Part shown: one piece after another, positions 1 to 5,518 of the stretch
Numbering within the stretch: position 1 is the first letter of the stretch
Layout of the letters: each line of letters opens with the position of its first letter
DNA from: an uncultured Spirochaetales bacterium
GTDB lineage: Bacteria > Spirochaetota > Spirochaetia > Treponematales > Treponemataceae
Reading direction: 5' to 3'
DNA length: 8,194 bases
NCBI GenBank assembly: GCA_946061495.1
Contig: CAMGSV010000109.1
Coordinates: 1 to 8,194 of the forward strand
Made by a program: the position numbers and the translations under genes
Notes under the pieces: model-generated
Database searches by the model: none
What the model saw: only the letters and a program-made list of their open reading frames with translations
What the model was told of the DNA's origin: nothing

Positions 1-68
1 ACACGCGGCTGCAACCAGAAAAATGCGGTACAAACACAATCGACATGCACTCCACCCACGCCCCGAGT

Positions 69-106
69 AGGCCACACCCCAGCAGTATCTAACCAAGGCC
101 ACACCC
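69..106. repeat. 11-bp direct repeat pair near left edge
   Basis: AGGCCACACCC occurs at 69-79 and again at 96-106, one copy every 27 bp. No gene could be supported in positions 1-115: all three plus frames run into stops by about position 111 and give low-complexity translations. A minus-strand ATG at 44-46 would run off the window with only a poor ribosome binding site. The repeat could be an operator pair for a minus-strand gene further left, or chance. Confidence 0.3.
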
Positions 107-115
107 TGTGAATAT

Positions 116-140
116 AAAAAAAGAGCCGTTTGAACGACTC
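116..140 (-). terminator. Rho-independent terminator of the lipoprotein gene
   Basis: On the minus strand GAGTCG (140-135) pairs with CGGCTC (128-123), using one G-U pair that would be a C-A mismatch on the plus strand. A run of seven T (122-116) follows, then ATATT. Strand asymmetry and T-tract position both point to the minus strand. It lies about 125 bases beyond the stop of the 264-1409 gene, the only visible gene it could serve. Confidence 0.75.
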
Positions 141-215
141 CCCAACAAAAATGGTAATATTTAATGTTCTTCTATAGTATACCCAACTGCAAGAAAAATG
201 TCAATTGGAACAGGA

Positions 216-245
216 AGGCTCCGGCTCCAATGGGAACCAGAGCCT
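216..245 (-). other. Strong 3' stem-loop in lipoprotein transcript
   Basis: On the minus-strand RNA, 245-233 pairs with 228-216 as a 13-bp stem closed by a CAUU tetraloop. Two pairs are G-U on this strand and become C-A mismatches on the plus strand, so the structure belongs to the minus-strand transcript. It starts 18 bases after the stop codon of the 264-1409 gene. No T-tract follows directly (TTTTT appears only at 198-194), so it may be a weak first terminator or a 3' stabilising hairpin ahead of the better terminator at 116-140. Confidence 0.6.
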
Positions 246-263
246 AAAGCTCAGGCCGTCATT

Positions 264-1409
264 TTATTTTTTCACGTACCTTTCGGTGGAGTTGGCCTGG
301 CCAGGAGTGGCCGACTTGTCTGCCACCACAAACCAGTGCTCCTTGCTGGCTCCAGGAATGCTAGTACCAGAAATGTTCTGGCGACACAAGGTACGAGTGT
401 TTGCAAGTCCATCGGAGACAACCCAGGTAGCAACGTCATCACTCCCCTGCCAAGCCCCTGCCTGCACAGCCAACTGGGCAGCATCCACAAGTTTCTTTTG
501 GGTGGAATCCTTGATACCTGACTCAGCGTATAGCAGGGCATCCACAATTTTCCCGCCAGAACGTTCTCGCAACAGGATGACATCACTTTTTCCCAACCGA
601 GCAGCTGTTCCCGGCACCCAAAAATCCCGCACATCGTCACAAGAATCAGGAGCAGTGGATACATTCAAGTCATTCTCCGTCTCATCAATGCAACCTGCGG
701 CGTGCTCCTCCATAGTACGGAAATGAACAACGATATACTCCCCTGCCGTAACCTCGGCGGAAGGAAACACATATTCACCAAACTTGTCGTCACCGGCGTT
801 GTACAGACTGATACCCGCCAAGTTTCCTGAAGTATGGACGTACAGCTCCACAAACTCAATCTTCGCATTGGACTTGGCGGTGTTAGAAGCTTCCGTCCGC
901 ACCTCGCTGAGCACAACACCCGCTACCTTTGAGTTATAGCCTCTGAAGGGTATCTGGAACAAAAGGCTATTCCCATCCTGGTCATGAGCCACCCCCGACA
1001 GGATATAGGTTTCTCCAGCTTCCAATTGGTGATCCGCACCAAAATTCACGGAGACTGACACTCCTCCGTCATTCTGCGGACTGGATTCCCCGTCGTCAGC
1101 ACAGGGCAGCAGCTCCGTATTCAACTGGTGCTCCCCCAGAACAAGACTACCCAAGGTAGCATGAGTGCCAGAACGAACCTCCAGATTTGACAGACGCACC
1201 TCCTCAGAAAAATCCAACAGCAGGAAGTCATGGTCTACCTGTGAAAAACTGGTGATCACTGGGGGCGAAACATCTTCAGACCGGAAAACAATTCCTTCCG
1301 TCGTCATTTTACAGGACACCGATACAATACTGACCACCCCCAGAATACAGGGGACAAGAAAACTGGCCATGAGGGCACGCCCCCTTCCGCTTGTACATTC
1401 CTTCAACAA
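264..1409 (-). CDS. Putative surface lipoprotein with Ig-like and lamin-tail-like domains
   Basis: A 381-residue exported protein, probably a lipoprotein. The N-terminus has basic residues (K3, R9, R11), a hydrophobic stretch at about 14-32 and a cysteine at 33 in the context VSVSC. This is a loose lipobox of the kind tolerated in spirochaetes, where the textbook rule wants L/V/I at -3. Residues about 48-157 open with SPPVITSFS and a FSEEV strand typical of SbsA-type Ig-like domains. Residues about 165 to 370 (LSEVRTE, then KIEFVELYV, ISLYNAGDDK, GEYIVVHF) resemble a lamin-tail domain. Four further cysteines could form disulfides. The start is TTG at 1409 or the adjacent TTG at 1406: GGAGG at 1417-1413 lies 3 or 6 bases ahead. 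The in-frame ATG at 1370 would lose all basic signal residues. The function is unknown; cell-surface or envelope adhesion is only a guess. Third codon positions look more mixed than in its neighbours. Confidence 0.8.
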   Translation of the reverse strand: MLKECTSGRGRALMASFLVPCILGVVSIVSVSCKMTTEGIVFRSEDVSPPVITSFSQVDHDFLLLDFSEEVRLSNLEVRSGTHATLGSLVLGEHQLNTELLPCADDGESSPQNDGGVSVSVNFGADHQLEAGETYILSGVAHDQDGNSLLFQIPFRGYNSKVAGVVLSEVRTEASNTAKSNAKIEFVELYVHTSGNLAGISLYNAGDDKFGEYVFPSAEVTAGEYIVVHFRTMEEHAAGCIDETENDLNVSTAPDSCDDVRDFWVPGTAARLGKSDVILLRERSGGKIVDALLYAESGIKDSTQKKLVDAAQLAVQAGAWQGSDDVATWVVSDGLANTRTLCRQNISGTSIPGASKEHWFVVADKSATPGQANSTERYVKK

Positions 1410-1430
1410 ACACCTCCATACAGTTACATT

Positions 1431-1456
1431 GGACTGACGAAAGATTCTTTCAGTCC
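1431..1456. promoter_or_regulatory. Inverted repeat in divergent promoter region
   Basis: GGACTGA (1431-1437) is perfectly complementary to TCAGTCC (1450-1456). A second, overlapping inverted repeat GAAAG-ATT-CTTTC sits at 1439-1451. The two stems are mutually exclusive. They lie just upstream of the ribosome binding site of the minus-strand lipoprotein gene and below AT-rich stretches (TACAAT and TATATG read on the minus strand around 1470-1458) that could be its -10 box. The repeat could be an operator or a 5'-UTR hairpin. Confidence 0.4.
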
Positions 1457-1509
1457 CATATATATTGTAGGTGCTGGATGCAAAAAAAATGCGTTTTTCT
1501 CGAGAATCG

Positions 1510-1538
1510 CTGAAAAAGAATTAAAAAATCGCTATATT
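1510..1538 (+). promoter_or_regulatory. Promoter of the 1545 gene, possibly leaderless
   Basis: CTGAAA (1510-1515, four of six matches to the -35 consensus), a 17-bp spacer, then TATATT (1533-1538). A start seven bases after the -10 box falls on the A of the ATG at 1545, and there is no Shine-Dalgarno sequence between them. AATCGCT is repeated at 1505-1511 and 1527-1533, 22 bp apart, touching both promoter boxes; it may be an operator. Confidence 0.5.
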
Positions 1539-1544
1539 TTCACC

Positions 1545-2039
1545 ATGAACTATGAAATCAGACGACTGGAGCTATGCAAGGACCTGCTGTACCTGCCTGG
1601 GGACAGGACAGAAGCCGTTCCCCCAGGCTTCACCGGGGAACGGATGACCCGGTTCGAGACCCGGGTGGACAGGAGGAATATGGAGCCGCAGCTGGAGGAC
1701 TATCTTTGCAATGGAATCTTCTGCGGACAGGGCATTTCTTCCAACGTTGACGGCAGCATTGAGGTTGTCCTTCCAGAAGGAATCTCCCGCTCCCAGTTGG
1801 AAGCCATTTCCACCGGCACCTACGCCTTTGTGCAGTGCGAATATCCACCCCACGAGAATGCTCCCCAGGTACTCAGGGAAAACCAGCTGAAGGCTGCTGA
1901 GGCCCTGTGGCTGGAGTGCCTGTGGGAGGAATGGGAGACTGCAGACAGCTTTGTCTACCTGCGGGAAATTCCCCACGGAAACACCACCGTATTCCAGCTT
2001 TTCCGGCGGATTCGCAGCTCGCTTTTCCGGCAAACCTGA
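1545..2039 (+). CDS. Hypothetical protein, possible GyrI-like effector-binding fold
   Basis: A 164-residue soluble protein with no signal peptide or membrane segment; I do not recognise it. The start MNYEIRRLEL and a middle section reading STGTYAFVQCEYPP, then WLECLWEEWETADSFVYLREIP, weakly recall GyrI-like/AraC effector-binding domains. Those begin with a YEV-type strand, have a G-x-YA-V strand, a helix containing W and a closing E-rich strand. This is a shape resemblance only. The C-terminus is basic (FRRIRSSLFRQ). The gene has its own promoter and no ribosome binding site. An internal ATG at 1644 with GGGGA upstream is a less likely alternative start because it would remove a well-formed N-terminal segment. 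Third-position GC resembles the neighbouring genes, so this is probably a real coding region. The next gene, deoD, has its own promoter. Confidence 0.65.
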   Translation: MNYEIRRLELCKDLLYLPGDRTEAVPPGFTGERMTRFETRVDRRNMEPQLEDYLCNGIFCGQGISSNVDGSIEVVLPEGISRSQLEAISTGTYAFVQCEYPPHENAPQVLRENQLKAAEALWLECLWEEWETADSFVYLREIPHGNTTVFQLFRRIRSSLFRQT

Positions 2040-2067
2040 GCGACTCCCCCAGCAGCACGGCCTTCCC

Positions 2068-2096
2068 TTGTGTTTTCCCCCGCCAGGGGTTATACT
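2068..2096 (+). promoter_or_regulatory. deoD promoter
   Basis: TTGTGT (2068-2073), a 17-bp spacer, then TATACT (2091-2096), giving a leader of about 57 bases before the deoD ATG. The spacer itself contains CCCC (2078-2081) facing GGGG (2086-2089), a small inverted repeat that could bind a regulator or be incidental. Confidence 0.6.
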
Positions 2097-2159
2097 GAAA
2101 GGAGCTGCCGGAAATCCTTTACAGGAGCCCCGCAGACTCAAACCATCGGAGGAAGTATC

Positions 2160-2864
2160 ATGAGTACACACATCAATGCAAAGGAAGGCCAGATTGCCGA
2201 CACCATCCTGCTGCCGGGAGACCCCCTGCGGGCAAAATTCATTGCAGAGAATTTTCTTGAGGATGCCCAGTGCTACAACGAGGTGCGGGGCATGTTCGGC
2301 TTTACCGGCACCTACAAGGGCAAGCGGGTCTCCGTCCAGGGAACAGGAATGGGACAACCCTCCCTTTCAATCTACGTCAACGAGCTGTTCCAGTTCTACG
2401 GCGTGCAGAAGGCCATCCGGGTGGGAACCTGCGGAGCAATCCACACCTCCACCAAGGTCCGGGACACCATCCTGGCCACCGCCGCCTGCACCGACTCATC
2501 CCTGCCGGTACAGCGGTTCGGCAGCCTCCACTTTGCCCCCACCGCCAGCTTCGACCTGCTGATGGCAGCCTACAATGCCGCCCAGAAAGCGGGAATCGAA
2601 ACCCTCCAAGGTCCCGTCACCTCCAGCGACCTCTTCTATGACGAGAACGAGAACTGGAGACTGTGGGCCAAGTACGGGGTGCTGGGAATCGAGATGGAGG
2701 CGGCGGAGCTCTACACCCTGGCGGCAAAATTCAACCGCAAGGCGCTGGCCATCCTCACCGTCTCAGACCACATCGCCACCGGGGAGGCCACCACAGCAGA
2801 GGAACGGCAGACCACCTTCTCCAACATGATCACCATCGCCCTGGAGGCTGGCACCAGCATCTAA
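2160..2864 (+). CDS. deoD: Purine nucleoside phosphorylase DeoD-type
   Basis: Cytosolic hexameric-type purine nucleoside phosphorylase that splits purine (deoxy)ribonucleosides with phosphate into base and (deoxy)ribose-1-phosphate for purine salvage. The 234 residues align along their whole length with the E. coli enzyme from memory. Seen: H4 (HINA), the PGDPLR phosphate loop with G20 and R24, R43 in NEVRGMFGFTGTYKG, the GTGMGQPS stretch, R87 in IRVGTCGA, SSDLFY at 155-160, E178/M179/E180 in IEMEAAE for ribose, and the catalytic D203 with R216 (E. coli D204 and R217). The usual serine of RVGSCGA is T90 here, a mild change. ATG at 2160 is chosen because GGAGGA (2148-2153) lies six bases ahead and the protein then starts like its family; an in-frame ATG at 2070 adds 30 unrelated residues. 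It appears to be transcribed alone, although no terminator is evident after the stop. Confidence 0.96.
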   Translation: MSTHINAKEGQIADTILLPGDPLRAKFIAENFLEDAQCYNEVRGMFGFTGTYKGKRVSVQGTGMGQPSLSIYVNELFQFYGVQKAIRVGTCGAIHTSTKVRDTILATAACTDSSLPVQRFGSLHFAPTASFDLLMAAYNAAQKAGIETLQGPVTSSDLFYDENENWRLWAKYGVLGIEMEAAELYTLAAKFNRKALAILTVSDHIATGEATTAEERQTTFSNMITIALEAGTSI

Positions 2865-2885
2865 ACCTCACTTGAACTACGCTAC

Positions 2886-2914
2886 TTGACCGAACAACAA
2901 GATTTCGGTATATT
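2886..2914 (+). promoter_or_regulatory. Strong promoter of the secreted protein gene
   Basis: TTGACC (2886-2891), a 17-bp spacer, then TATATT (2909-2914), each near consensus. Transcription would begin around 2921 and leave a 45-base AT-rich leader. Within it AGACT (2927-2931) can pair with AGTCT (2940-2944), a weak hairpin. AAGGAG (2954-2959) follows, six bases before the ATG. Confidence 0.75.
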
Positions 2915-2965
2915 TATATCAATAAAAGACTTTTTATTTAGTCTAAGATTTTTAAGGAGATTAAA

Positions 2966-3625
2966 ATGAAAAACTCAAAGTTTTTGATTGCAGCTCTGGT
3001 TCTGGTGATAGTGGCAGGTCTCGCCGTCGCACAGAGGGTATCCCTCGACTTCCGCTTCAACACCGAGGCAGCTGACGCAAAGAACTACTTCAACTGGTCC
3101 GCCAATGGAAAGAGTGTAAAGGACGGCTTTGACGCTGCAACAGGTGCATCCAAGGCTCAGTCCACCACCGCCTTCAATGTTGTCCGCTATGACAACGAGG
3201 CTACCAAGAAGAATGCCATTCCTGCAGGTCTTCGTGCCCTGATTCTGTACCCTGTCGCTTCCTGGGACACTGCCACTGCCGATGCCTTCACCGTAACACC
3301 CAACGGCAAGCAGCTGGTCATCCGTTTCGTCCACCGTGGAACTGCCTACCAGATCACCACAGACAACAAGGGAAAGATTGACACCGATGACTCCTTCAAG
3401 ATTGCCGCAGGCATTGCTGACAACATCGGCGGAAAATTCATAGTCAAGGACGAATACCTGAAGCCCAATGGCGACAAGGCCAACATGGCTGACCTGGACT
3501 GGAGCAAGATCACTCTGGTAGATGACGAGGCCGCCGAGGATGCCACGGTTGACTATGACGGTGAGCTGACTGCTTCTTTGAAGAAGGGAATCCTCACCAT
3601 CAAGGGTAACCTGAAGGCTGACTAA
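2966..3625 (+). CDS. Small secreted protein of unknown function
   Basis: A 219-residue exported protein that I cannot place in a family. Residues 1-22 are a clear signal peptide: K2 and K5, then a hydrophobic core of about 14 residues, ending AVA before Q23. This is a signal peptidase I site and there is no lipobox. The mature part, about 197 residues, contains no cysteine, is rich in Ala, Asp, Lys and Thr, and alternates short polar and hydrophobic strands. Examples are VSLDFRFN near the N-terminus, KQLVIRFVHRGTAYQITTD in the middle, and ASLKKGILTIKGNLKAD at the end. This suggests a beta-rich periplasmic or outer-surface protein. A near-consensus promoter, an AAGGAG ribosome binding site and a strong terminator form a compact single-gene unit expected to be well expressed. 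AAG and GAC codons dominate for Lys and Asp. It could be a structural or antigenic protein; no enzymatic motif is visible. Confidence 0.85.
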   Translation: MKNSKFLIAALVLVIVAGLAVAQRVSLDFRFNTEAADAKNYFNWSANGKSVKDGFDAATGASKAQSTTAFNVVRYDNEATKKNAIPAGLRALILYPVASWDTATADAFTVTPNGKQLVIRFVHRGTAYQITTDNKGKIDTDDSFKIAAGIADNIGGKFIVKDEYLKPNGDKANMADLDWSKITLVDDEAAEDATVDYDGELTASLKKGILTIKGNLKAD

Positions 3626-3649
3626 TCACATATCCATTCCAAGGATGAG

Positions 3650-3683
3650 TCCCCGATGCTGGCTGGCATCGGGGATTTTTTTT
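3650..3683 (+). terminator. Rho-independent terminator after the secreted protein gene
   Basis: TCCCCGATGC (3650-3659) pairs perfectly with GCATCGGGGA (3666-3675) around a six-base loop and is followed by eight T (3676-3683). It lies 24 bases after the stop codon, a textbook terminator. Confidence 0.93.
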
Positions 3684-3706
3684 GCCCAGAACTCCGCCGA
3701 TGCTGT

Positions 3707-3718
3707 GCCGGTACCGGC
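3707..3718. repeat. 12-bp perfect palindrome GCCGGTACCGGC
   Basis: A perfect two-fold palindrome in the gap between the secreted protein terminator and the nucleotidyltransferase promoter, about 40 bp upstream of the -35 box at 3759. It could be an operator for a dimeric regulator. It is equally possible that it is incidental in GC-rich sequence. Confidence 0.35.
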
Positions 3719-3758
3719 GTTCGGAAGCGGTCCGAGACCATGAATCGGAAACTATGAC

Positions 3759-3787
3759 TTGTGGTATTCCTTTTTCCGTGGTATTCT
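3759..3787 (+). promoter_or_regulatory. Putative promoter of the nucleotidyltransferase gene, with direct repeats
   Basis: TTGTGG (3759-3764), a 17-bp spacer, then TATTCT (3782-3787). GTGGTATTC occurs twice, at 3761-3769 and 3778-3786, one copy covering part of the -35 box and the other covering the -10 box. The leader would be short, about 14 bases, and still contains AGGAG at 3795-3799. Confidence 0.5.
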
Positions 3788-3807
3788 GAAAGGCAGGAGA
3801 AATAACT

Positions 3808-4716
3808 ATGAAACCCACACTATTGGTTTTGGCTGCCGGCATGGGCAGCAGGTACGGGGGAGTCAAGCAGATTGACTCTGTCGGACTCCACAACGAGACA
3901 TTGCTGGACTTTGCCACCTATGACGCCATGCGCAACGGCTTCGGCAAGGTGGTGTATATCATCCGAAAGGACATCGAGAAGGACTTCCGGGAGCGGCTCT
4001 TTGACCGGGTGGCACGGAACTTTGACGCTGAGTACGTGTTCCAGACCCCTGAATTCGGCCTCACCAGCCAGCAGCTCCAGCAGGCGGCCACCAGAAGCAA
4101 GCCTTGGGGAACCATCCATGCCGTGCTCTGCGCCCAGGAAGCCATCCACGAGCCCTTTGCCGTCATCAATGCCGACGACTACTACGGCCGCGCTGCCTTC
4201 AAAACCCTGGGCACCCATCTGTCCGCCCTACCGGTGGATGGCACGGACCACGCCATGGTGGGATTTGTGCTGGGCAACACCATGAGCCGCTCAGGAACCG
4301 TTTCCCGGGCCATCTGCACCGTCAAGGACGACTACCTTGTCTCCATGAAGGAGAACACCAAGATCGGCTACGAGGGTGACAAGATCATCAGCACCCTGGA
4401 TGACCAGAAGATTGAGCTCACCGGCAAGGAGTGGGTTTCCATGAACTTCTTCGGCTTCTCTCCCAAGGCCTTCGAGGAATTCCACCAGTACTGGGATACC
4501 TTCCTCGCCAAGAACCTTACCAGCGAGAAGGCGGAGGCACTGCTGCCGGAGGCTGCCAGCGACATCGTTGCCCACGGAAAGGGACGCATCAAGGTGTACA
4601 CCTCACCGGAAAGCTGGTTCGGCATGACCTATCCTGAGGACAGGGCCATCGTCAAGGAGGAGATTGCAAAGAAAATCCGTGACGGCTACTATCCTGAAAT
4701 CCTGTGGGAGCGCTAG
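3808..4716 (+). CDS. Sugar-phosphate nucleotidyltransferase family protein
   Basis: A 302-residue cytosolic protein with a GT-A-type nucleotidyltransferase fold, expected to transfer an NMP from an NTP to a phosphorylated sugar or alcohol; the substrate cannot be read from the sequence. The N-terminal signature LAAGMGSRYGGVKQ (residues 8-21) binds the nucleotide, with R15 and K20 as likely phosphate contacts. KPWGTIHAVLCA around residues 98-109 resembles the base and sugar loop, and NADDYYG (121-127) carries the metal-binding aspartates. WVSMNFFGFSP (around 210-220) and the closing WFGMTYPEDRAIVKEEI are typical of the roughly 300-residue subgroup found in Bacteroidetes, clostridia and spirochaetes. 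ATG at 3808 has AGGAG (3795-3799) eight bases ahead. The gene stands alone between its own promoter and terminator, so context does not reveal the pathway; cell-wall sugar recycling or surface polysaccharide synthesis are options. Confidence 0.85.
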   Translation: MKPTLLVLAAGMGSRYGGVKQIDSVGLHNETLLDFATYDAMRNGFGKVVYIIRKDIEKDFRERLFDRVARNFDAEYVFQTPEFGLTSQQLQQAATRSKPWGTIHAVLCAQEAIHEPFAVINADDYYGRAAFKTLGTHLSALPVDGTDHAMVGFVLGNTMSRSGTVSRAICTVKDDYLVSMKENTKIGYEGDKIISTLDDQKIELTGKEWVSMNFFGFSPKAFEEFHQYWDTFLAKNLTSEKAEALLPEAASDIVAHGKGRIKVYTSPESWFGMTYPEDRAIVKEEIAKKIRDGYYPEILWER

Positions 4717-4732
4717 TCGGACCTTTTTCATA

Positions 4733-4782
4733 GCTGTGCCGGAACTATCCGCAAGGTGGTAGAACGGCACGGCTTTTTTTTC
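4733..4782 (+). terminator. Rho-independent terminator after the nucleotidyltransferase gene
   Basis: GCTGTGCCG (4733-4741) pairs with CGGCACGGC (4765-4773) with one U-G wobble. Inside it CTATC (4745-4749) can pair with GGTAG (4758-4762), giving a two-part stem. Nine T follow (4774-4782). The stem begins 16 bases after the stop codon. Confidence 0.9.
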
Positions 4783-4833
4783 CAAAATTGCAGGAAATCG
4801 CCGTTTAATTCTCCATAAACCTTCCTTCACTCC

Positions 4834-4863
4834 TTGACACGAGGGATAAAGGTGACATATAAA
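4834..4863 (+). promoter_or_regulatory. Promoter of the coaC-coaB-coaX-peptidase operon
   Basis: A perfect TTGACA (4834-4839), an 18-bp spacer, then TATAAA (4858-4863). Transcription would start near 4870, leaving a 74-base leader before the coaC ATG. This is the only good promoter seen ahead of the four genes. Confidence 0.75.
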
Positions 4864-4869
4864 AAGACA

Positions 4870-4926
4870 ATGTGGGAACATCAAATTTGTCCAACTCAAA
4901 GGACAGGTTCCCCGTACCAGACTTGA
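4870..4926 (+). CDS. Possible 18-residue leader ORF upstream of coaC
   Basis: An ATG placed on the predicted transcription start opens a short frame of 18 codons that includes one Cys codon (TGT at 4888-4890) and ends in TGA 17 bases before the coaC start. There is no ribosome binding site, so translation would have to be leaderless. An ORF this short arises easily by chance. It is listed because it lies in a leader with competing hairpins and the operon consumes cysteine (CoaB). Confidence 0.18.
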   Translation: MWEHQICPTQRTGSPYQT

Positions 4927-4942
4927 TCCGAGGGACAGGTAC
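4886..4942 (+). promoter_or_regulatory. Structured coaC leader with repeated GGACAGGT
   Basis: GGACAGGT occurs at 4901-4908 and 4933-4940. TGTCC (4888-4892) can pair with GGACA of either copy. The second copy overlaps the GAGGG ribosome binding site (4930-4934) of coaC. Separately, GTACC (4914-4918) can pair with GGTAC (4938-4942) immediately before the ATG. The stems are only five to seven pairs, so a regulatory switch is speculative. Confidence 0.3.
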
Positions 4943-4943
4943 T

Positions 4944-5507
4944 ATGAAGAACATACTTATCCATGTAACGGGCTCCATCGCCTGCTTCAAGGCGGGATTC
5001 CTCATCAGCCTCCTGACTAAGAGGGGATACCAGGTGCAGGCCACCGCATCAGCAGGGGGACTCCGGTTCATCCAGCCGGCATTGCTGGAGGGACTTACCG
5101 GCCGTCCCCTCCTGACAGAGCTTTTCGATGGCGGGGAGGATCCCATGCACCACATCACCCTGAGCCAGAATTGGGCAGACCTCATCATTGCCTATCCAGC
5201 TTCCGCCAACTGCATCTGCCGCCTTGCCACTGGCCTCAGTGACGACCTCTTTGGTGCAATCTGTCTTGCCAACAACTACAACAAGCCGCTGTTGCTGGCT
5301 CCCGCCATGAATACCCAGATGTTCAACCATCCTGCCGTTCAGGAGGCCCTAAAAAAGTTGGAGTCCTGGGGAACCCACATTCTTCCCACAGATGAGGGAA
5401 TGCTGGCCTGTGGAACCGTAGGCAAGGGAAAGCTTCTTTCCCCAGAAGCTACGATGGAATACATAGAAAAACTGTTGGAATCCATATCCTTGGAATCTGA
5501 AAATTAG
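4944..5507 (+). CDS. coaC: Phosphopantothenoylcysteine decarboxylase CoaC, stand-alone
   Basis: Flavin (FMN)-dependent decarboxylase of the HFCD family that converts 4'-phosphopantothenoylcysteine to 4'-phosphopantetheine, the third step of CoA synthesis. The 187 residues cover only the decarboxylase half of the usual Dfp protein. Seen: HVTGSIACFK (7-16) for FMN phosphate, the active-site His in MHHITL (H70), PASANCICRLATG (85-97), the PAMN motif (120-123, N123), and the flexible lid LACGTVGKG (154-162) with the active-site C156. The C-terminal tail after about 165 is short and has no ligase domain. The start at 4944 is supported by GAGGG (4930-4934) and family-like MKNILI; an in-frame GTG at 4872 would add 24 poorly matching residues. 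The stop TAG is overlapped by the coaB ribosome binding site, which suggests coupled translation. The first gene of the operon. Confidence 0.93.
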   Translation: MKNILIHVTGSIACFKAGFLISLLTKRGYQVQATASAGGLRFIQPALLEGLTGRPLLTELFDGGEDPMHHITLSQNWADLIIAYPASANCICRLATGLSDDLFGAICLANNYNKPLLLAPAMNTQMFNHPAVQEALKKLESWGTHILPTDEGMLACGTVGKGKLLSPEATMEYIEKLLESISLESEN

Positions 5508-5518
5508 GAGTACCATCC

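Noticed and set aside
1..46. Minus-strand start at ATG 46-44 (MSIVFVPHFSG) running off the left edge
   Set aside because: GGAG lies only three bases ahead of the ATG and no promoter is clear; too short to support.
2..111. Open plus-strand frames at the left edge that could be the tail of a gene
   Set aside because: All three frames are open for only 20-36 codons with unconvincing composition and no matching plus-strand terminator after the stop.
205..726. Plus-strand frame of 173 codons antisense to the lipoprotein gene
   Set aside because: The lipoprotein frame has a signal peptide, a ribosome binding site, domains and two minus-strand 3' hairpins; this frame has none of these.
1572..2357. 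Minus-strand open frame of 261 codons across the unknown gene and the start of deoD
   Set aside because: It runs antisense through a clearly conserved deoD N-terminus, and its translation is Gly/Pro/Ala-rich without family features. High third-position GC opens such frames.
4872..4943. 24-residue N-terminal extension of CoaC from GTG at 4872
   Set aside because: CoaC homologues begin at the FMN-binding strand, matching MKNILI at 4944, where a ribosome binding site is present; the extension overlaps the structured leader.
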